Shown: positions 1 through 13,913, counted from the stretch's first letter. The stretch: DNA of 64,000 nt from Planctomycetota bacterium (GCA_027493625.1 JAOSKM010000002.1:124001-188000); one strand, 5' to 3'. Numbers and translations: made by a program. Notes: a model not told the origin generated them from the sequence alone.

Positions 1-1400
1 CGGCGCAGGCGCACGCGCAGGTTGTTCTCCCAGTAGGGCTTGCTGTCGCCGTTCATGGGCTCCAGCAGCATCGAGCCCAGATAGCTGGGAGCCAGCGCGA
101 AGTCGCGGTCGCGCGAACGCAGGTGGCTCATGGGGTTGTACTTCGCGCGTTCGATGCCCAGGTCCTGGGGGCCCAGGCCGCGGCGTACCGCCTCGTGCTC
201 CCAGCACTTGAGGTTCCAGACGTGGTAGGGCAGCAGCGAGCCTGCCAGGTCGGCAAGGGCAGGCGAGTACAGCTCATCCAGCACCACCTGCACCCGGTAG
301 CGGTTGTCGTCGAACACGCGCATGTCCAGGATGCTCAGGTAGCTGCTGCGGCGCGGGCTGCCGTAGACCGGGTCTTTCAGGTGCTCAAAGGTCAGCTTCA
401 CGTCGCGTGCGCCAAGCTCGGGGCCGCGGCCCCACCAGGGCCCCTTGGCGTCGTCGCCGAAGCGCTTGTCGTAGTTGATCGCGTCCACCTTCGCATCGGC
501 AGCGGTCGCCAGGCGCTGGCGGATCAGGCCGATGGCTTCCTCTTTACTGTCCGCCACAACGTTGCCGGCCTCGTCGCCGTTTACGCTGGTGAGCCAGGTC
601 CTGGCCGGGTCGCTGAAGAAGGGTCCGTCGGTCCAGTAGACGCCCTTGTGCAGCACGCAGTCGACCACCGGGTTGTGCTGAAGCAGCGGCGTGCCCGCCT
701 GCCCCACGAAATCCTCGAACTGCTCGAGCCAGGCTTCCGGCGTGCCAACGCGCTTTTCCCCGGTCAGCTGTTCCCAGGCAGTCAGGGCGGCCTGCTTCAA
801 TTCCGGGTACAGCTCGTGTCCCAGCCGCTTCTCCATGCGTGCGCGGAAATCAGGCTGCACGGCGCTGACGATCTCGCCGCTCACGGGCTTGTCCGAGAAC
901 GCAATCCTCAGCAGCTTCACGCTGGGCTGCGCCTCGACGAAGCTGCGCAGCTCACGGATGGCCCCCGCCGCCTCTGCCGCCTTGGCCAGTTCATCGCCGA
1001 TCTCGAGCTTCTTCTCGCCCTTGTCGCTGACCTCGGCGACCAGCGTGCCGAACTCGGCGCGGATCGCGGCCTCGAGCTGTTCCGCGGTCATATCGCGGGG
1101 TACGGCGACCGTGACCTCGTGCCGCACCACCACGGTCTCGGCCAGCCAGGGCTCCAGCTCGTACATGCGGTTGTAGCGGATCAGGCCTTCGAAAAAGTAG
1201 TCGCTGATGGTGCTATCCGTGGTCTTGGTGCTGGTCCACGGGTTCATGTCTTCCGGGTTGCCGCCCATGTAAAGGATGATGCGGTTCAGCCGGCTTTCGT
1301 TGTTGCTGACGCTGGCGGTGCCGGGCACCCAGAACACCGACTGCGCCAGGAAGGCGAACAACACGATCGGCACGATGACCAGGGAACGTTTGATCCACAT
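1..1400 (-). CDS. ABC transporter substrate-binding protein, family 5 (peptide type), partial
   Basis: Periplasmic or lipid-anchored solute receptor of a peptide/nickel-type ABC importer. The 5' part of the gene is present (466 codons) and the reading frame leaves the window at position 1, so the C-terminus is missing. The start at 1400 is followed by a hydrophobic export segment (about residues 3-26), then an ILYMGGNPEDMNPW stretch typical of the mature N-terminus of SBP_bac_5 proteins. Further on are GVYWTDGPFF, ARDVKLTFEHLKDP and SILDMRVFDDNRYRVQ, matching the conserved core in which the ligand lobe is described by a DVxFTFE-like motif. It is transcribed divergently from rbfA across a 96-bp gap. 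The family assignment is firm; the substrate is unknown because no permease is visible. Confidence 0.85.
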   Translation of the reverse strand, partial: MWIKRSLVIVPIVLFAFLAQSVFWVPGTASVSNNESRLNRIILYMGGNPEDMNPWTSTKTTDSTISDYFFEGLIRYNRMYELEPWLAETVVVRHEVTVAVPRDMTAEQLEAAIRAEFGTLVAEVSDKGEKKLEIGDELAKAAEAAGAIRELRSFVEAQPSVKLLRIAFSDKPVSGEIVSAVQPDFRARMEKRLGHELYPELKQAALTAWEQLTGEKRVGTPEAWLEQFEDFVGQAGTPLLQHNPVVDCVLHKGVYWTDGPFFSDPARTWLTSVNGDEAGNVVADSKEEAIGLIRQRLATAADAKVDAINYDKRFGDDAKGPWWGRGPELGARDVKLTFEHLKDPVYGSPRRSSYLSILDMRVFDDNRYRVQVVLDELYSPALADLAGSLLPYHVWNLKCWEHEAVRRGLGPQDLGIERAKYNPMSHLRSRDRDFALAPSYLGSMLLEPMNGDSKPYWENNLRVRLR

Positions 1401-1496
1401 GGGTACCACCTCTGGCGGATGTTCGGGGGTTTGCTTTGCTGGGCCCGAATCCGCTTCTTTTACGGACGCTCAACGAGTCCGCGAGTCTGGGGTTTT

Positions 1497-1871
1497 ATGG
1501 CTGATCCTCGTCGTATTCAACGAATTCAGAGCCGTTTGAGGCAAGATATTGCCTCGCTGTTTCTGGCCGAGCTTAAAGATCCCCGCCTGAAAGGTGTCAT
1601 ATCCATCACGCAGGTCAAGGTCAGCAAGGACCTTTCCCACGCCCGCGTCTACTGGTCGCTGCTCGGCACCGAGTCCGACCGCCGCACGGCCGAGCGCTTT
1701 ATCGAGAGCGCCCGGGGCTTCATCCAGAAGCGCGTGGCCTCTGAGCTCGAGATCCGCACCACCCCGCACCTTGATTTCATCTATGACGATTCGATTGAAA
1801 AGGGCGTCGAGGTGTCTAAGCTCATTGACGAGGCGTTAGAGGCAGACGCCAAGGGGCAGGACGAAGAGTAA
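1497..1871 (+). CDS. rbfA: Ribosome-binding factor A
   Basis: A 124-residue RbfA, which binds the immature 30S subunit and assists 16S rRNA 5'-end maturation and cold adaptation. The sequence has the family pattern: RIQRIQSRLRQDIASLFLAELKDPRL at the N-terminus, ISITQVKVSKDLSHARVYWS in the KH-like core and RTTPHLDFIYDDSIEKGVEV near the end. The open frame extends far upstream, but that part is antisense to the transporter gene; the ATG at 1497 gives the normal family length. The neighbour is a Fur-family gene 19 bp downstream, so the usual infB/truB context is absent. Confidence is high. Confidence 0.95.
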   Translation: MADPRRIQRIQSRLRQDIASLFLAELKDPRLKGVISITQVKVSKDLSHARVYWSLLGTESDRRTAERFIESARGFIQKRVASELEIRTTPHLDFIYDDSIEKGVEVSKLIDEALEADAKGQDEE

Positions 1872-1890
1872 CCACGGGCCGGGACCACGC

Positions 1891-2373
1891 ATGGCGCGAT
1901 CCAGCATCCGCAAGTCGCCCACCCTCGACATCGACGGGCTGCTCGACAAGTTCGAGACCTTCCTGCAGAAGAAAACCCTCAAGCTCACCAGCCAGCGCCG
2001 CCAGATCCTCGAGAAAATCCTCGAGATGGACAAAACCCACTTCACGGCCGACGACCTGGTGGACCAGTTCCGGGACCAGCGCCCGCGCGTGAGCAAAGCC
2101 ACGGTCTACCGTTCGCTGTCGGTGATGGTTGAGGCCGGCATCCTGGAGGAGCACCAGTTCGGCGACAGCCACAAGGTGTACGAGCTGTCGGAGGGGCGCC
2201 AGCACCACGACCACCTGATCTGCACGGTGTGCAGCAAGATCTTCGAGTTCTTCAACGCCGACATGGAAAAGCTGCAGGACAAAGTAGCGGCCAGCCACGG
2301 CTTCCACGCCACCCACCACAGCCAGAAAATCTTCGGCATCTGCGCCGACTGCTGGGCCAAGGGCATGCGCTAG
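1891..2373 (+). CDS. Fur family transcriptional regulator
   Basis: A 160-residue ferric-uptake-regulator family protein. An N-terminal winged helix (about residues 30-95, including SQRRQILEKILEM and SKATVYRSLSVMVEAGIL) would bind DNA. The C-terminal dimerisation domain has the metal-binding HHDHLICTVC motif and two CxxC pairs (CTVC and CADC) that would hold structural zinc. It lies 19 bp after rbfA on the same strand and may be cotranscribed. The metal sensed (Fe, Zn or peroxide through PerR-type chemistry) cannot be told from sequence alone, so no specific symbol is given. Confidence 0.9.
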   Translation: MARSSIRKSPTLDIDGLLDKFETFLQKKTLKLTSQRRQILEKILEMDKTHFTADDLVDQFRDQRPRVSKATVYRSLSVMVEAGILEEHQFGDSHKVYELSEGRQHHDHLICTVCSKIFEFFNADMEKLQDKVAASHGFHATHHSQKIFGICADCWAKGMR

Positions 2374-2374
2374 G

Positions 2375-2869
2375 CAGGTTTCAGGTGACAGGTTTCAGGT
2401 TTCAGGGAACTGCCCGCGTGGCAGCGTTTCCGTCTTCGGACGGGCGGGGGACTGTCCCCGCCTTTGGGGACTGTCCCCGTCCTCGACATCCCGGCACACC
2501 CACGAAACCACACGAACTACTGCCACTGCATAAGCCGCGCGGGGACGCAAAGGCGCAAAGCTTCCCGCGTGACTCGCACGCTGATTCTGTTCAGGGTCGG
2601 TCGTCAAACGCCAGGAACGCCACAGCATCCCCGTTGTCTGCAACACCACAGGCCAGCCGAGGTGCCGCAACGCTGGAGCCGTGGCGCAGCCTGGCGCCTC
2701 GGCGATGTTTCCCGCCCAGTCGGGCGGGTAGCGGCTACACGCCGGCCAGCCCTTAGCGCCTTCGCGCCCCAGCGTGGCCTAACTTTTTTTCTTCGCGAGC
2801 TTCGCCCCCTTCGCCTCATCGCGTGAAGATGCCTTTCCCTGAAACCTGAAACCTGTCACCTGAAACCTG
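2375..2869. repeat. 495-bp intergenic segment bounded by a perfect 35-bp inverted repeat
   Basis: Positions 2375-2409 are the exact reverse complement of 2835-2869. Each arm is itself built from the unit CAGGTTTCAG. The interior has no convincing gene; it holds two palindromes of the GGGGACTGTCCCC type (2446-2479) and degenerate GCAAAG/CTTCGCG words. It fills the gap between the Fur gene and the Rieske gene. It could be a MITE-like element or a nested repeat. Confidence 0.85.
2446..2479. repeat. Paired GGGGACTGTCCCC palindromes (copy 1)
   Basis: Two copies of the perfect palindrome-like hairpin GGGGACTGTCCCC stand about 20 bp apart. The same paired arrangement recurs at 16002-16035 and 36755-36786, each time a short way beyond the 3' end of a gene. 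It could act as a terminator or be a REP-type repeat. Confidence 0.8.
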
Positions 2870-2922
2870 TCCATCCCGGTGAGTCATTGAACATTGCCCA
2901 CTGATCTCCGATCATTGCCACC

Positions 2923-3474
2923 ATGCCTGAACGTCCCGACGACGACCGTCGCACCTTTCTGCGCATCGCCGTGATCGGCGGCATCGGCATCCTCACGGCC
3001 GGCGCGGGCGCCGCCTCGGTGTTTCTGCCGCCCAGGACTGGCGAAAGCGCCGGCGTCGGGCCGCAGCCGCTGATCCCCATCGCGCGTCTGGCTGCGCTGC
3101 TTAAAGAAGAAGTGTTAAGCCTCGAGATCAGCCTGTCAGTGCGCGACGGCTGGCGGCTGCGCACCAGGCGCCAGCGCGTCTACCTGCAGCGCGTGGCCGA
3201 CGGCGACGAAGCCTCGGCCTTCAAGGCGTTGAGCGCGGTGTGCAGTCACGCGGGCTGTGGCATCGAGTATCGCGAGAAAGACAAGCAGTTCCACTGCCCC
3301 TGCCACGGGGCCGAGTTCAAGCTGGACGGCACGCTGCAGAAAGGCCCCGCCCCGCGCGACATGGACCCGCTCGATGTAACGGTCGCAGAGCACGAAGGCG
3401 CGGCCTGGCTGTTCGTGAACTGGCAGGAGTTCGCGATGGGCACTGAGCAGCGCACACCGCGAGGCAACGCGTGA
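2923..3474 (+). CDS. Rieske [2Fe-2S] protein of a cytochrome bc-type complex
   Basis: A 183-residue Rieske subunit that would carry electrons from quinol at the Qo site. The N-terminus has DRRTFLRIAVIGGIGILTAG, a hydrophobic anchor preceded by a Tat-like RRTFLR motif. The cluster ligands are clear: CSHAGC (about residue 106) and CPCHG (about residue 125), spaced as in quinol-oxidising Rieske proteins. The stop codon overlaps the GTG start of the cytochrome b gene by four bases, so the two are translationally coupled and very probably form one complex. Confidence 0.93.
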   Translation: MPERPDDDRRTFLRIAVIGGIGILTAGAGAASVFLPPRTGESAGVGPQPLIPIARLAALLKEEVLSLEISLSVRDGWRLRTRRQRVYLQRVADGDEASAFKALSAVCSHAGCGIEYREKDKQFHCPCHGAEFKLDGTLQKGPAPRDMDPLDVTVAEHEGAAWLFVNWQEFAMGTEQRTPRGNA

Positions 3475-5333
3475 GCGACGGGAAGCAGACAACCTCACAG
3501 ATCCACGACGAACTGCTGAACGAAGTCAAGCAGGAGCTCGTGCGGCGCGGCACCACGCTGATTCCCGCAAAGCCGGAGCCCGCCGACGACACCCTCGCAA
3601 GCCTGGTGGTGAGCGCCCTGTTGGCTGTGCTGGCCGTGCTGGCCGGCAGCGGCGTGATGATGGCGCTGGTCTACACGCCGACCATGGAAGACGCCAACGC
3701 CTCCACCGCGTGGTTCCAGGCCGGGGCCCTGGGTGGCGCCGTGCGCGCGGCCCATTGGCACGCCTCCAACCTGATGGTGCTGCTGAGCGGCGCCTACCTG
3801 TTCTACCTGGCCTGGCGCGGGCTGTTCCGGCGTCCCGCCCAGTGGCGCTGGTGGCGCGCGGCCCTGCTGCTGGGCCTGGTGCTGGCCTTCAGCCTTACCG
3901 GCCAGCTGCTGCCGTTCGATCAGCTCGCCCTGCACGGCACGGGCATCCGGCTCGGCTACCTGGCCGAGGCGCCGGTGCTGGGCCCCAGGCTGGTTGAGCT
4001 GGCGCAGGGCGGCGAAAGCATCGGCACTGCCACCCTGGCGCGCTTCTTCGGCCTGCACGCCATCGTGCTGCCCGCCCTTACCATCATCCTGCTGCGTTTC
4101 CTGTGGCGCGACAGCAAGGCCGAGGTCGCGCTGATGTACCACGCGGCCGTGGCGGGCGCGGCGTTGCTGCTTATCGCGGGGGCGGCCCTGTTCGTGCCCG
4201 CGCCGCTGGGCCTGCAGGGCCACCTGTCGGAGCCCTACCCCGAGGCGCGCCCGGAGTGGTTCGCGCTGCCGCTGTACGCGCTGCTGAAGCTGCTGCCGGC
4301 CGGCGCGCTGCACCTGCTGGTGCTGTTCGTGATGCCGCTGCTGGGCGCGGCGCTGATCGCGGCGCTGCCGTTTCTTGAGACCATGGCCGAGCAGCCCGCG
4401 CGCCTGCGCAAGCCGCTTCAGATCGGGGTGATCGTGCTGGTAGTCTTCGGCCTGGCGTTCTCGGCTGTGCCGATCATCCAGGACATGAGCGCCAAAGAAG
4501 GCTGGTTCCGCCGGCCGGGCGTCGAGGACCTGATGACCGCCATGGGCAAGCGCAACGACGCGCTGCTGAACTCGGGCGAAGTTCCTCCCGCGGAAGCCCA
4601 CAACCACGCGCGCGACCTGATGCTGCTGCACGAGCGGCTGGCAGGGGTTTACCCCGAAAAGATCGAGGAAAGCCAGAAGGCCGACTGGGACAAGCTGGCG
4701 CAACAGGGCGTTGAGGCCGCGCGCAAGCTGCTGCTGGCGCCGGACGCGCACACGCAGCTGAAGGCGCGCGAAGAGCTGCGTCAGGTGTGCGCCGACTGCC
4801 ACAAGCAGCACGACAAGGAAGACGTGAAGATCGACCCGCCGCCGCGCTACGTGGCGCGCGACACGGGCGCACAGGCCGACCCGCCCAAGGCCTTCTTCTT
4901 CGACCAGGAGCAGCTGAAAACCCTGCAGCCGGGCGGCATCGACCCCAAGCGCAGCACGGTCAAGCAGATGGACCAGATGAAGTACCGCCTGCGCGACATC
5001 CTGATCGAGGCCGGCATCATCAGCGACAACCGCAAGCCCGACGCCGAGAAGCGCAGCGCGGCGCAGTCTCTGGTGGATCTGCGCGAGCTGACCAACATCG
5101 TCGCCGGCCATTACGACGACAACGCCGGCGCCTACTTCGAGAAAGCCAAATGGGACAAGTGGATCGAAGAGCTCCGCAAAGCCACCGACGAGCTGGCGCA
5201 GGCCAAAGACGCCGCCGACGTAGCCCGCAAGTCCGCGGCCGTGGGCAAGACCTGCGAGGCCTGCCACGACGGAGCCGACGAGCCCGACGAGCCGATCGAG
5301 TGGACGTTCAAGAGCATGCTGGCAGGGGAGTAG
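3471..5333 (+). CDS. Cytochrome b fused to a C-terminal diheme cytochrome c region
   Basis: A 620-residue membrane subunit partnering the Rieske protein. The N-terminal half resembles cytochrome b6 plus subunit IV: helix B with RAAHWHAS, a QLLPFDQ loop, helix D with LARFFGLHAIVLP and a PEWF motif at the Qo site. The soluble C-terminal part has two c-type heme sites, CADCH (about residue 440) and CEACH (about residue 594). Aligning by eye to b6, His95 and His196 keep the b_L heme, but the second His of helix B is Tyr109 and that of helix D falls at Phe210/Leu211, so the b_H heme ligands seem absent. It starts at GTG, overlapping the Rieske stop. Confidence 0.88.
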   Translation: MSDGKQTTSQIHDELLNEVKQELVRRGTTLIPAKPEPADDTLASLVVSALLAVLAVLAGSGVMMALVYTPTMEDANASTAWFQAGALGGAVRAAHWHASNLMVLLSGAYLFYLAWRGLFRRPAQWRWWRAALLLGLVLAFSLTGQLLPFDQLALHGTGIRLGYLAEAPVLGPRLVELAQGGESIGTATLARFFGLHAIVLPALTIILLRFLWRDSKAEVALMYHAAVAGAALLLIAGAALFVPAPLGLQGHLSEPYPEARPEWFALPLYALLKLLPAGALHLLVLFVMPLLGAALIAALPFLETMAEQPARLRKPLQIGVIVLVVFGLAFSAVPIIQDMSAKEGWFRRPGVEDLMTAMGKRNDALLNSGEVPPAEAHNHARDLMLLHERLAGVYPEKIEESQKADWDKLAQQGVEAARKLLLAPDAHTQLKAREELRQVCADCHKQHDKEDVKIDPPPRYVARDTGAQADPPKAFFFDQEQLKTLQPGGIDPKRSTVKQMDQMKYRLRDILIEAGIISDNRKPDAEKRSAAQSLVDLRELTNIVAGHYDDNAGAYFEKAKWDKWIEELRKATDELAQAKDAADVARKSAAVGKTCEACHDGADEPDEPIEWTFKSMLAGE

Positions 5334-5467
5334 GCAGGAGGCAGGCGGCAGCGATGGAATGAGTAGAGAGGCCGTAACCCCAAGCCCCAAGCCCCAAATC
5401 CTTGTACCATCCTTGCATCTCGCCACTCGGGCGGTCACGATTCCTCCTTACGCGGGAGGAGACTGCC

Positions 5468-9832
<4,365 letters not shown>

Positions 9833-9886
9833 GGGATGGGAGGTCCGTCATAGGCGAACTCGCGCTTACTGATCAGCTGTAAAAAA

Positions 9887-10133
9887 GTTAACCACGAAGA
9901 ACCACTAAGGACCACGAAGTTAAGCGTGACCCGCCGTTCTTCGTGGCCCTTCGCGGCCCTTCGTGGTTCATCGCAGTTGCCTTTCATAAGAGGCGTTTTC
10001 GGGTCCGTGGGTAAATGCAGAGATCCGCAGAACCCAAAAGAGATAAGACTGCGAAGGAACCACGGCTGGACACAGGTGGACACGTTCAAGAACCGACGAC
10101 TAGCGTGTTCATCCGTGTTTACCAGTGGTTCCT
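9887..10133. repeat. Long imperfect hairpin repeat of CCACGAAG type (copy 1)
   Basis: This lies within the 520-bp gap between the two kinases. Positions 9887-9980 contain repeated CCACGAAG words followed by their complements (CTTCGTGG), forming a long imperfect stem. It matches 26828-26915 closely and the similarity continues weakly downstream. A second imperfect inverted repeat (10057-10088 against 10105-10133) has GGACACAGGTGGACACG-like words. No gene is seen here. Confidence 0.75.
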
Positions 10134-10352
10134 TTTCGCTCGCCACCCGGGGATACACTGCGAGTAACCGCCATCGAGACAGCCGCGCTCGTGGCTGCTT
10201 CCGCCTGCCGCCTGTCGCGTGCGGACTGCTTCCCTCGTAAAATGTTCGGTCCGGCGTTTACGGATTCGTTACAACGTAAAGCCGCGTCATGGGTTAAACA
10301 GGCAGCGCGTTAGATTTGCCCGTGTTGCGGGACCAACCCGTAGACAAAGGCC

Positions 10353-13300
10353 ATGAACGAGAACGCCACAACCGCCCGCGCCGTCACCGAGGACAACGAT
10401 TTCCTGGTCCTGGATTCCATGGCGTCCATGCAGCGCGTGGGCGATTCCGGCGTAAGCGCCTTCTTCGAGGGCGGCAGCACGCTGATCGACCTCGACGGCG
10501 AATCGGAAGAACGCGCCCGTAAGGCCGCCGAGAAACATCGCGACGAGCTGGCCCACGGCCACCACGTCTCCGAGCGCTACAAGGTGATCGGTGAAATCGC
10601 ACGCGGCGGCATGGGCGCCGTGCTGGAGGTGCAGGACAACGACCTCGACCGCCGCGTGGCCATGAAGGTGCTGCTGCGCGACACCCGCAAGAAAGACAGC
10701 GACAGTGGCTCGCCGCTGGATACCGGGCCGGTCAACCGCTTCATCGCCGAGGCGCAACTCACCGGCTGGCTCGAGCACCCGAACATCGTGCCGGTCCACG
10801 AGCTGGGCCTCGACTCCCAGGGCCGCGTCTACTTCACGATGAAGCGCGTGAAGGGCCGCAGCCTGCGCCAGGTGATGGACAAATTGCGCCAGGGGCACGC
10901 CGCCACCCACGCCGAGTTCCCGCTCGGCAAGCTGCTGACCATCCTGCTGAAGGTCTGCGACGCGATCGACTTCGCCCACAACAAGGGGATCCTGCACCGC
11001 GACCTGAAGCCCGAGAACATCATGGTCGGGCAGTTCGGCGAGGTGCTGGTGATGGACTGGGGCCTCGCCAAGCAGATCGAGGCGCCGCAGAAGCCCGGCT
11101 CCAGCAAGCTGCCGGCCAGCGAGACCGCCAGCTTCACGCTCGATGTCGCGCTGGGCGCCGCCGACGAGGACTCGCGCGAGACCCGCGAGGGCACCATCAG
11201 CGGCACCCCCGCCTACATGGCGCCCGAGCAGGCCAAGGGCAACGTGCGCGAGCTCAGCCAGCGCACGGACATCTTCTGTCTGGGCGCGATCCTGTACGAG
11301 CTGCTGTGCCTGGTGCCGCCCTACCTCGCCGCCAACATCACCGACGCGCTTGACCAGGCGCGCGAGCACCGCCTGATGCACCCCAAGGCCAAGCTCGACA
11401 AGGTGCTGAAAGATGAGCGCCTGAAGCGCGCCTTCGGCCCCTTGGGCATCGAGCGCGGGCGCAGGTATCCGCGCGAGCTGGTCAGCGTCTGCATGCGCGC
11501 GATGAACGAGCAGCGTGAGCTGCGCTACAACAGCGTGGCCGACCTGCGCCGCGACGTCGAGGCGTACATGACTGCCCAGCCGGTCAGCGCCCACCGCGAC
11601 AACCCCTTCACCGCCCTCAACAAGTGGGCGCGCCGCAACCCGACCCGCGCCGCGGTGGCGACGCTGGCGCTGTTCTTCCTGCTGCTGGGCGGCGTGGTGT
11701 TCGCCGCCGTGCGCGCCAAGGTGGCCGCCGACCGCGCCGACGAAGCGGAAAAGACCCGGCTCGCCGTCGAGGAAAAGCAGGAGGCCATGAAACGCCAGCT
11801 CGAGGCCGAGGCCGACCTGCGCCGCGCCTCGGACGCCGCCAAGGAGAAGGCCGAGCGGGTGGCGCAGCTCGAGAAAGAAGCGCTCGAGCGCGAGCGCCGC
11901 GAATCCGAGGCGCTGGCCGCGCGCAATGCCGCCTTCGTGCCCTACAGCAAGGGGGCCGACCTGCGCTCGCGCAGCGCCAGCTTCACCGACTGGGAAAAAC
12001 GCGCCCAGAGCTGGCGCCAGGCCGTGGAGAGTTTCCAGCAGGCGCTGCAGCTCGACGCCACCTTTGTTGAGGCGCACATGGAACTGGCCCAGGTCTACGC
12101 CGACCTCGGCTACGACACCGACGCGCTGTACCACTTCAAGCGTGCCGACGCCCTGACAGCCAGCCAGACCGGCCGCGGCCACGTCGAGGCGCTGATGGCC
12201 TACGCCATGTTCGACTTCCAGCAGAAGGTGCTGCGCGAGGGCATCCCCGGCAACTTCGACGAGGTGTTCCGCCGCTTCCAGCCCGTGAAAGACGCCGCCG
12301 AGCCGGGCAGCTACTACGCGCGCATCGCGCAGATCCTGCTGGACCTGGGCGAAGCCTTCCGCAATACCTCGGGCATCGAGTATGTGCGCGCCCAGACCGA
12401 GGCGGCCAGGCGCATGGCGGAGATCGAGCGCGAGGGCCCGCCGCTGTGGGAGGTCTACACGCTGCTGGCGATCATCGACCAGGGCGCCGGCTCAGGCGGC
12501 TCGGGAGAAACCCGCGACTACCTGCAGCGCGCCCGCGAGCTCAAGGCCAACCTGCCGATCCTGGTCTGGCTGCAGATCCGCCAGGGCGACCGCACTGCGG
12601 AAATGCGCGACCGCCTGGGACTGCGCGACTGGAACCGCTTCATCGAGCAGTTCCCCTATGACCCGCGCGGCTACTACGCGCGCGCCGGCTTGCGATTCCA
12701 TTCGGAGGGTGAGCGCAACGCGGAACTCGAGACCGCCGACCTGAAGAAGGCCATCGAGCTCAATCCGCGCTACGCCGACGCCCACAAGCTGCTGCTGCGC
12801 GTATACGTGCGCGAGGGCGCCTACAAGACAGCCATCAGCCACCTCGACGCCATGCGCCGCTCCAGCAGCGGCCTCGAAAACGCCGCCATCGACCTGATCG
12901 AAGCCGAGCTCACCGCCAGCACCGGCGAATTCGAGCGCATGAAAAGCCTGGTCTCCGCGGCGCTGCTCGAGAACCCGGCCAGCGGCACGCTCACCATGGC
13001 GCAGGCCGCCGGGGTACTGCTGCGCGATCACGAGTACCAGGCGCTGGTCGACATGTGCGACGCTCTGGAGGCCCAGTTCGGACCCGAAACGCCCCCGCTG
13101 GTGCTGCTGTTCACGGCCCGCGGTTTGACCATGCTCGGGCGCTTCGACGAGGCCACGCAGGCAGTCAAGCCGCTGGAGGACAACCCCGGACTGCTGCCCC
13201 GGGAATGGCGCCCCACCCTGGCCAACTGGGCCGAGGACGCGCGGATTTACCCCGCTCTGCTCAGCTCGCTGCACAGCGTGCCGACCGTGCGGCGCCGCTT

Positions 13301-13622
13301 CGACATCGCGCGCATCCTGGCCATGGCGGAGCGCGAACCGGAGATCTGGATCTCCCTGTTCAATGCCGATGGGCCGCACCGCGAAGAAATCGTCACCTGG
13401 ACCTACCCCGCCGACTACGTGCTGCGCGCCCGGGGCCAGGCCATCCGCGCCCGTCGCCAGTCCAGCCCCCAGCTCGCCAGGGCCCTGCGCGCCCTGGCGG
13501 TACTCGACCTCAAACAGGCCTTCGACGACGGCTACCTGAACCGCGGCCGTATCCTCAGCGACGAGTACCTCGCGCCGCTGACCACCGACCCCGAGCTGGC
13601 CAGGTATTTCGATGTGAAGTAG
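10353..13622 (+). CDS. Membrane Ser/Thr protein kinase with coiled coil and TPR region
   Basis: A 1089-residue PknB-type kinase, related to the preceding gene. Motifs: ARGGMGAV glycine loop (about residue 80), HRDLKPEN (about 214), DWG replacing DFG (about 234) and GTPAYMAPEQ (about 286). A transmembrane helix lies near 431-452, followed by a charged coiled coil (about 454-528) and helical TPR-like repeats to the end. The start at 10353 gives a non-kinase N-terminal segment of about 70 residues. The gap from the first kinase is filled by repeats, so it may have its own promoter. Its substrates are unknown. Confidence 0.92.
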   Translation: MNENATTARAVTEDNDFLVLDSMASMQRVGDSGVSAFFEGGSTLIDLDGESEERARKAAEKHRDELAHGHHVSERYKVIGEIARGGMGAVLEVQDNDLDRRVAMKVLLRDTRKKDSDSGSPLDTGPVNRFIAEAQLTGWLEHPNIVPVHELGLDSQGRVYFTMKRVKGRSLRQVMDKLRQGHAATHAEFPLGKLLTILLKVCDAIDFAHNKGILHRDLKPENIMVGQFGEVLVMDWGLAKQIEAPQKPGSSKLPASETASFTLDVALGAADEDSRETREGTISGTPAYMAPEQAKGNVRELSQRTDIFCLGAILYELLCLVPPYLAANITDALDQAREHRLMHPKAKLDKVLKDERLKRAFGPLGIERGRRYPRELVSVCMRAMNEQRELRYNSVADLRRDVEAYMTAQPVSAHRDNPFTALNKWARRNPTRAAVATLALFFLLLGGVVFAAVRAKVAADRADEAEKTRLAVEEKQEAMKRQLEAEADLRRASDAAKEKAERVAQLEKEALERERRESEALAARNAAFVPYSKGADLRSRSASFTDWEKRAQSWRQAVESFQQALQLDATFVEAHMELAQVYADLGYDTDALYHFKRADALTASQTGRGHVEALMAYAMFDFQQKVLREGIPGNFDEVFRRFQPVKDAAEPGSYYARIAQILLDLGEAFRNTSGIEYVRAQTEAARRMAEIEREGPPLWEVYTLLAIIDQGAGSGGSGETRDYLQRARELKANLPILVWLQIRQGDRTAEMRDRLGLRDWNRFIEQFPYDPRGYYARAGLRFHSEGERNAELETADLKKAIELNPRYADAHKLLLRVYVREGAYKTAISHLDAMRRSSSGLENAAIDLIEAELTASTGEFERMKSLVSAALLENPASGTLTMAQAAGVLLRDHEYQALVDMCDALEAQFGPETPPLVLLFTARGLTMLGRFDEATQAVKPLEDNPGLLPREWRPTLANWAEDARIYPALLSSLHSVPTVRRRFDIARILAMAEREPEIWISLFNADGPHREEIVTWTYPADYVLRARGQAIRARRQSSPQLARALRALAVLDLKQAFDDGYLNRGRILSDEYLAPLTTDPELARYFDVK

Positions 13623-13737
13623 CAATGAGTGGCACCGGCAATCCAGCCCAATACTGCGGGGTTAAGGAGTTTCGCGGCAGACTCCGACGTGCAGATTGTA
13701 TCGGCAGTCAGGCGCGGAGCGCCGTAACAATTGTTAG

Positions 13738-13785
13738 CCCCCGCCGGTTGGCGCCTAGCGCAGCGAGGCGCCAACAAGGCGGGGG
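13738..13785. repeat. 48-nt AGCGCAGCG-loop hairpin (copy 1)
   Basis: A two-tier stem: outer CCCCCGCC with GGCGGGGG, inner GTTGGCGCC with GGCGCCAAC, and a loop containing AGCGCAGCG. A second full copy at 16220-16267 has base changes on both sides of the stem that keep pairing. A third, incomplete copy is on the minus strand at 16546-16583. Confidence 0.8.
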
Positions 13786-13913
13786 TTACGGGCAAAAGAG
13801 GTTTGAGAGGCGCGGAGCGCCGGCACAACGGCCGCTTGCGGCCGATCGGTCCTCGCGGCAAGCGCCGCGAGTGTGTCGGCGCTCCGCGCCTTTGATCGTT
13901 CTTCCGCCGATTA

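Noticed and set aside
123..1496. Long plus-strand frame continuous with rbfA
   Set aside because: It is antisense to the transporter gene, whose minus-strand reading has clear family motifs; rbfA alone has normal length from 1497.
3495..5438. Long minus-strand frame of Arg/Gln/His-rich composition
   Set aside because: It lies opposite the cytochrome b gene and shows the low-complexity look of an antisense shadow in high-G+C DNA.
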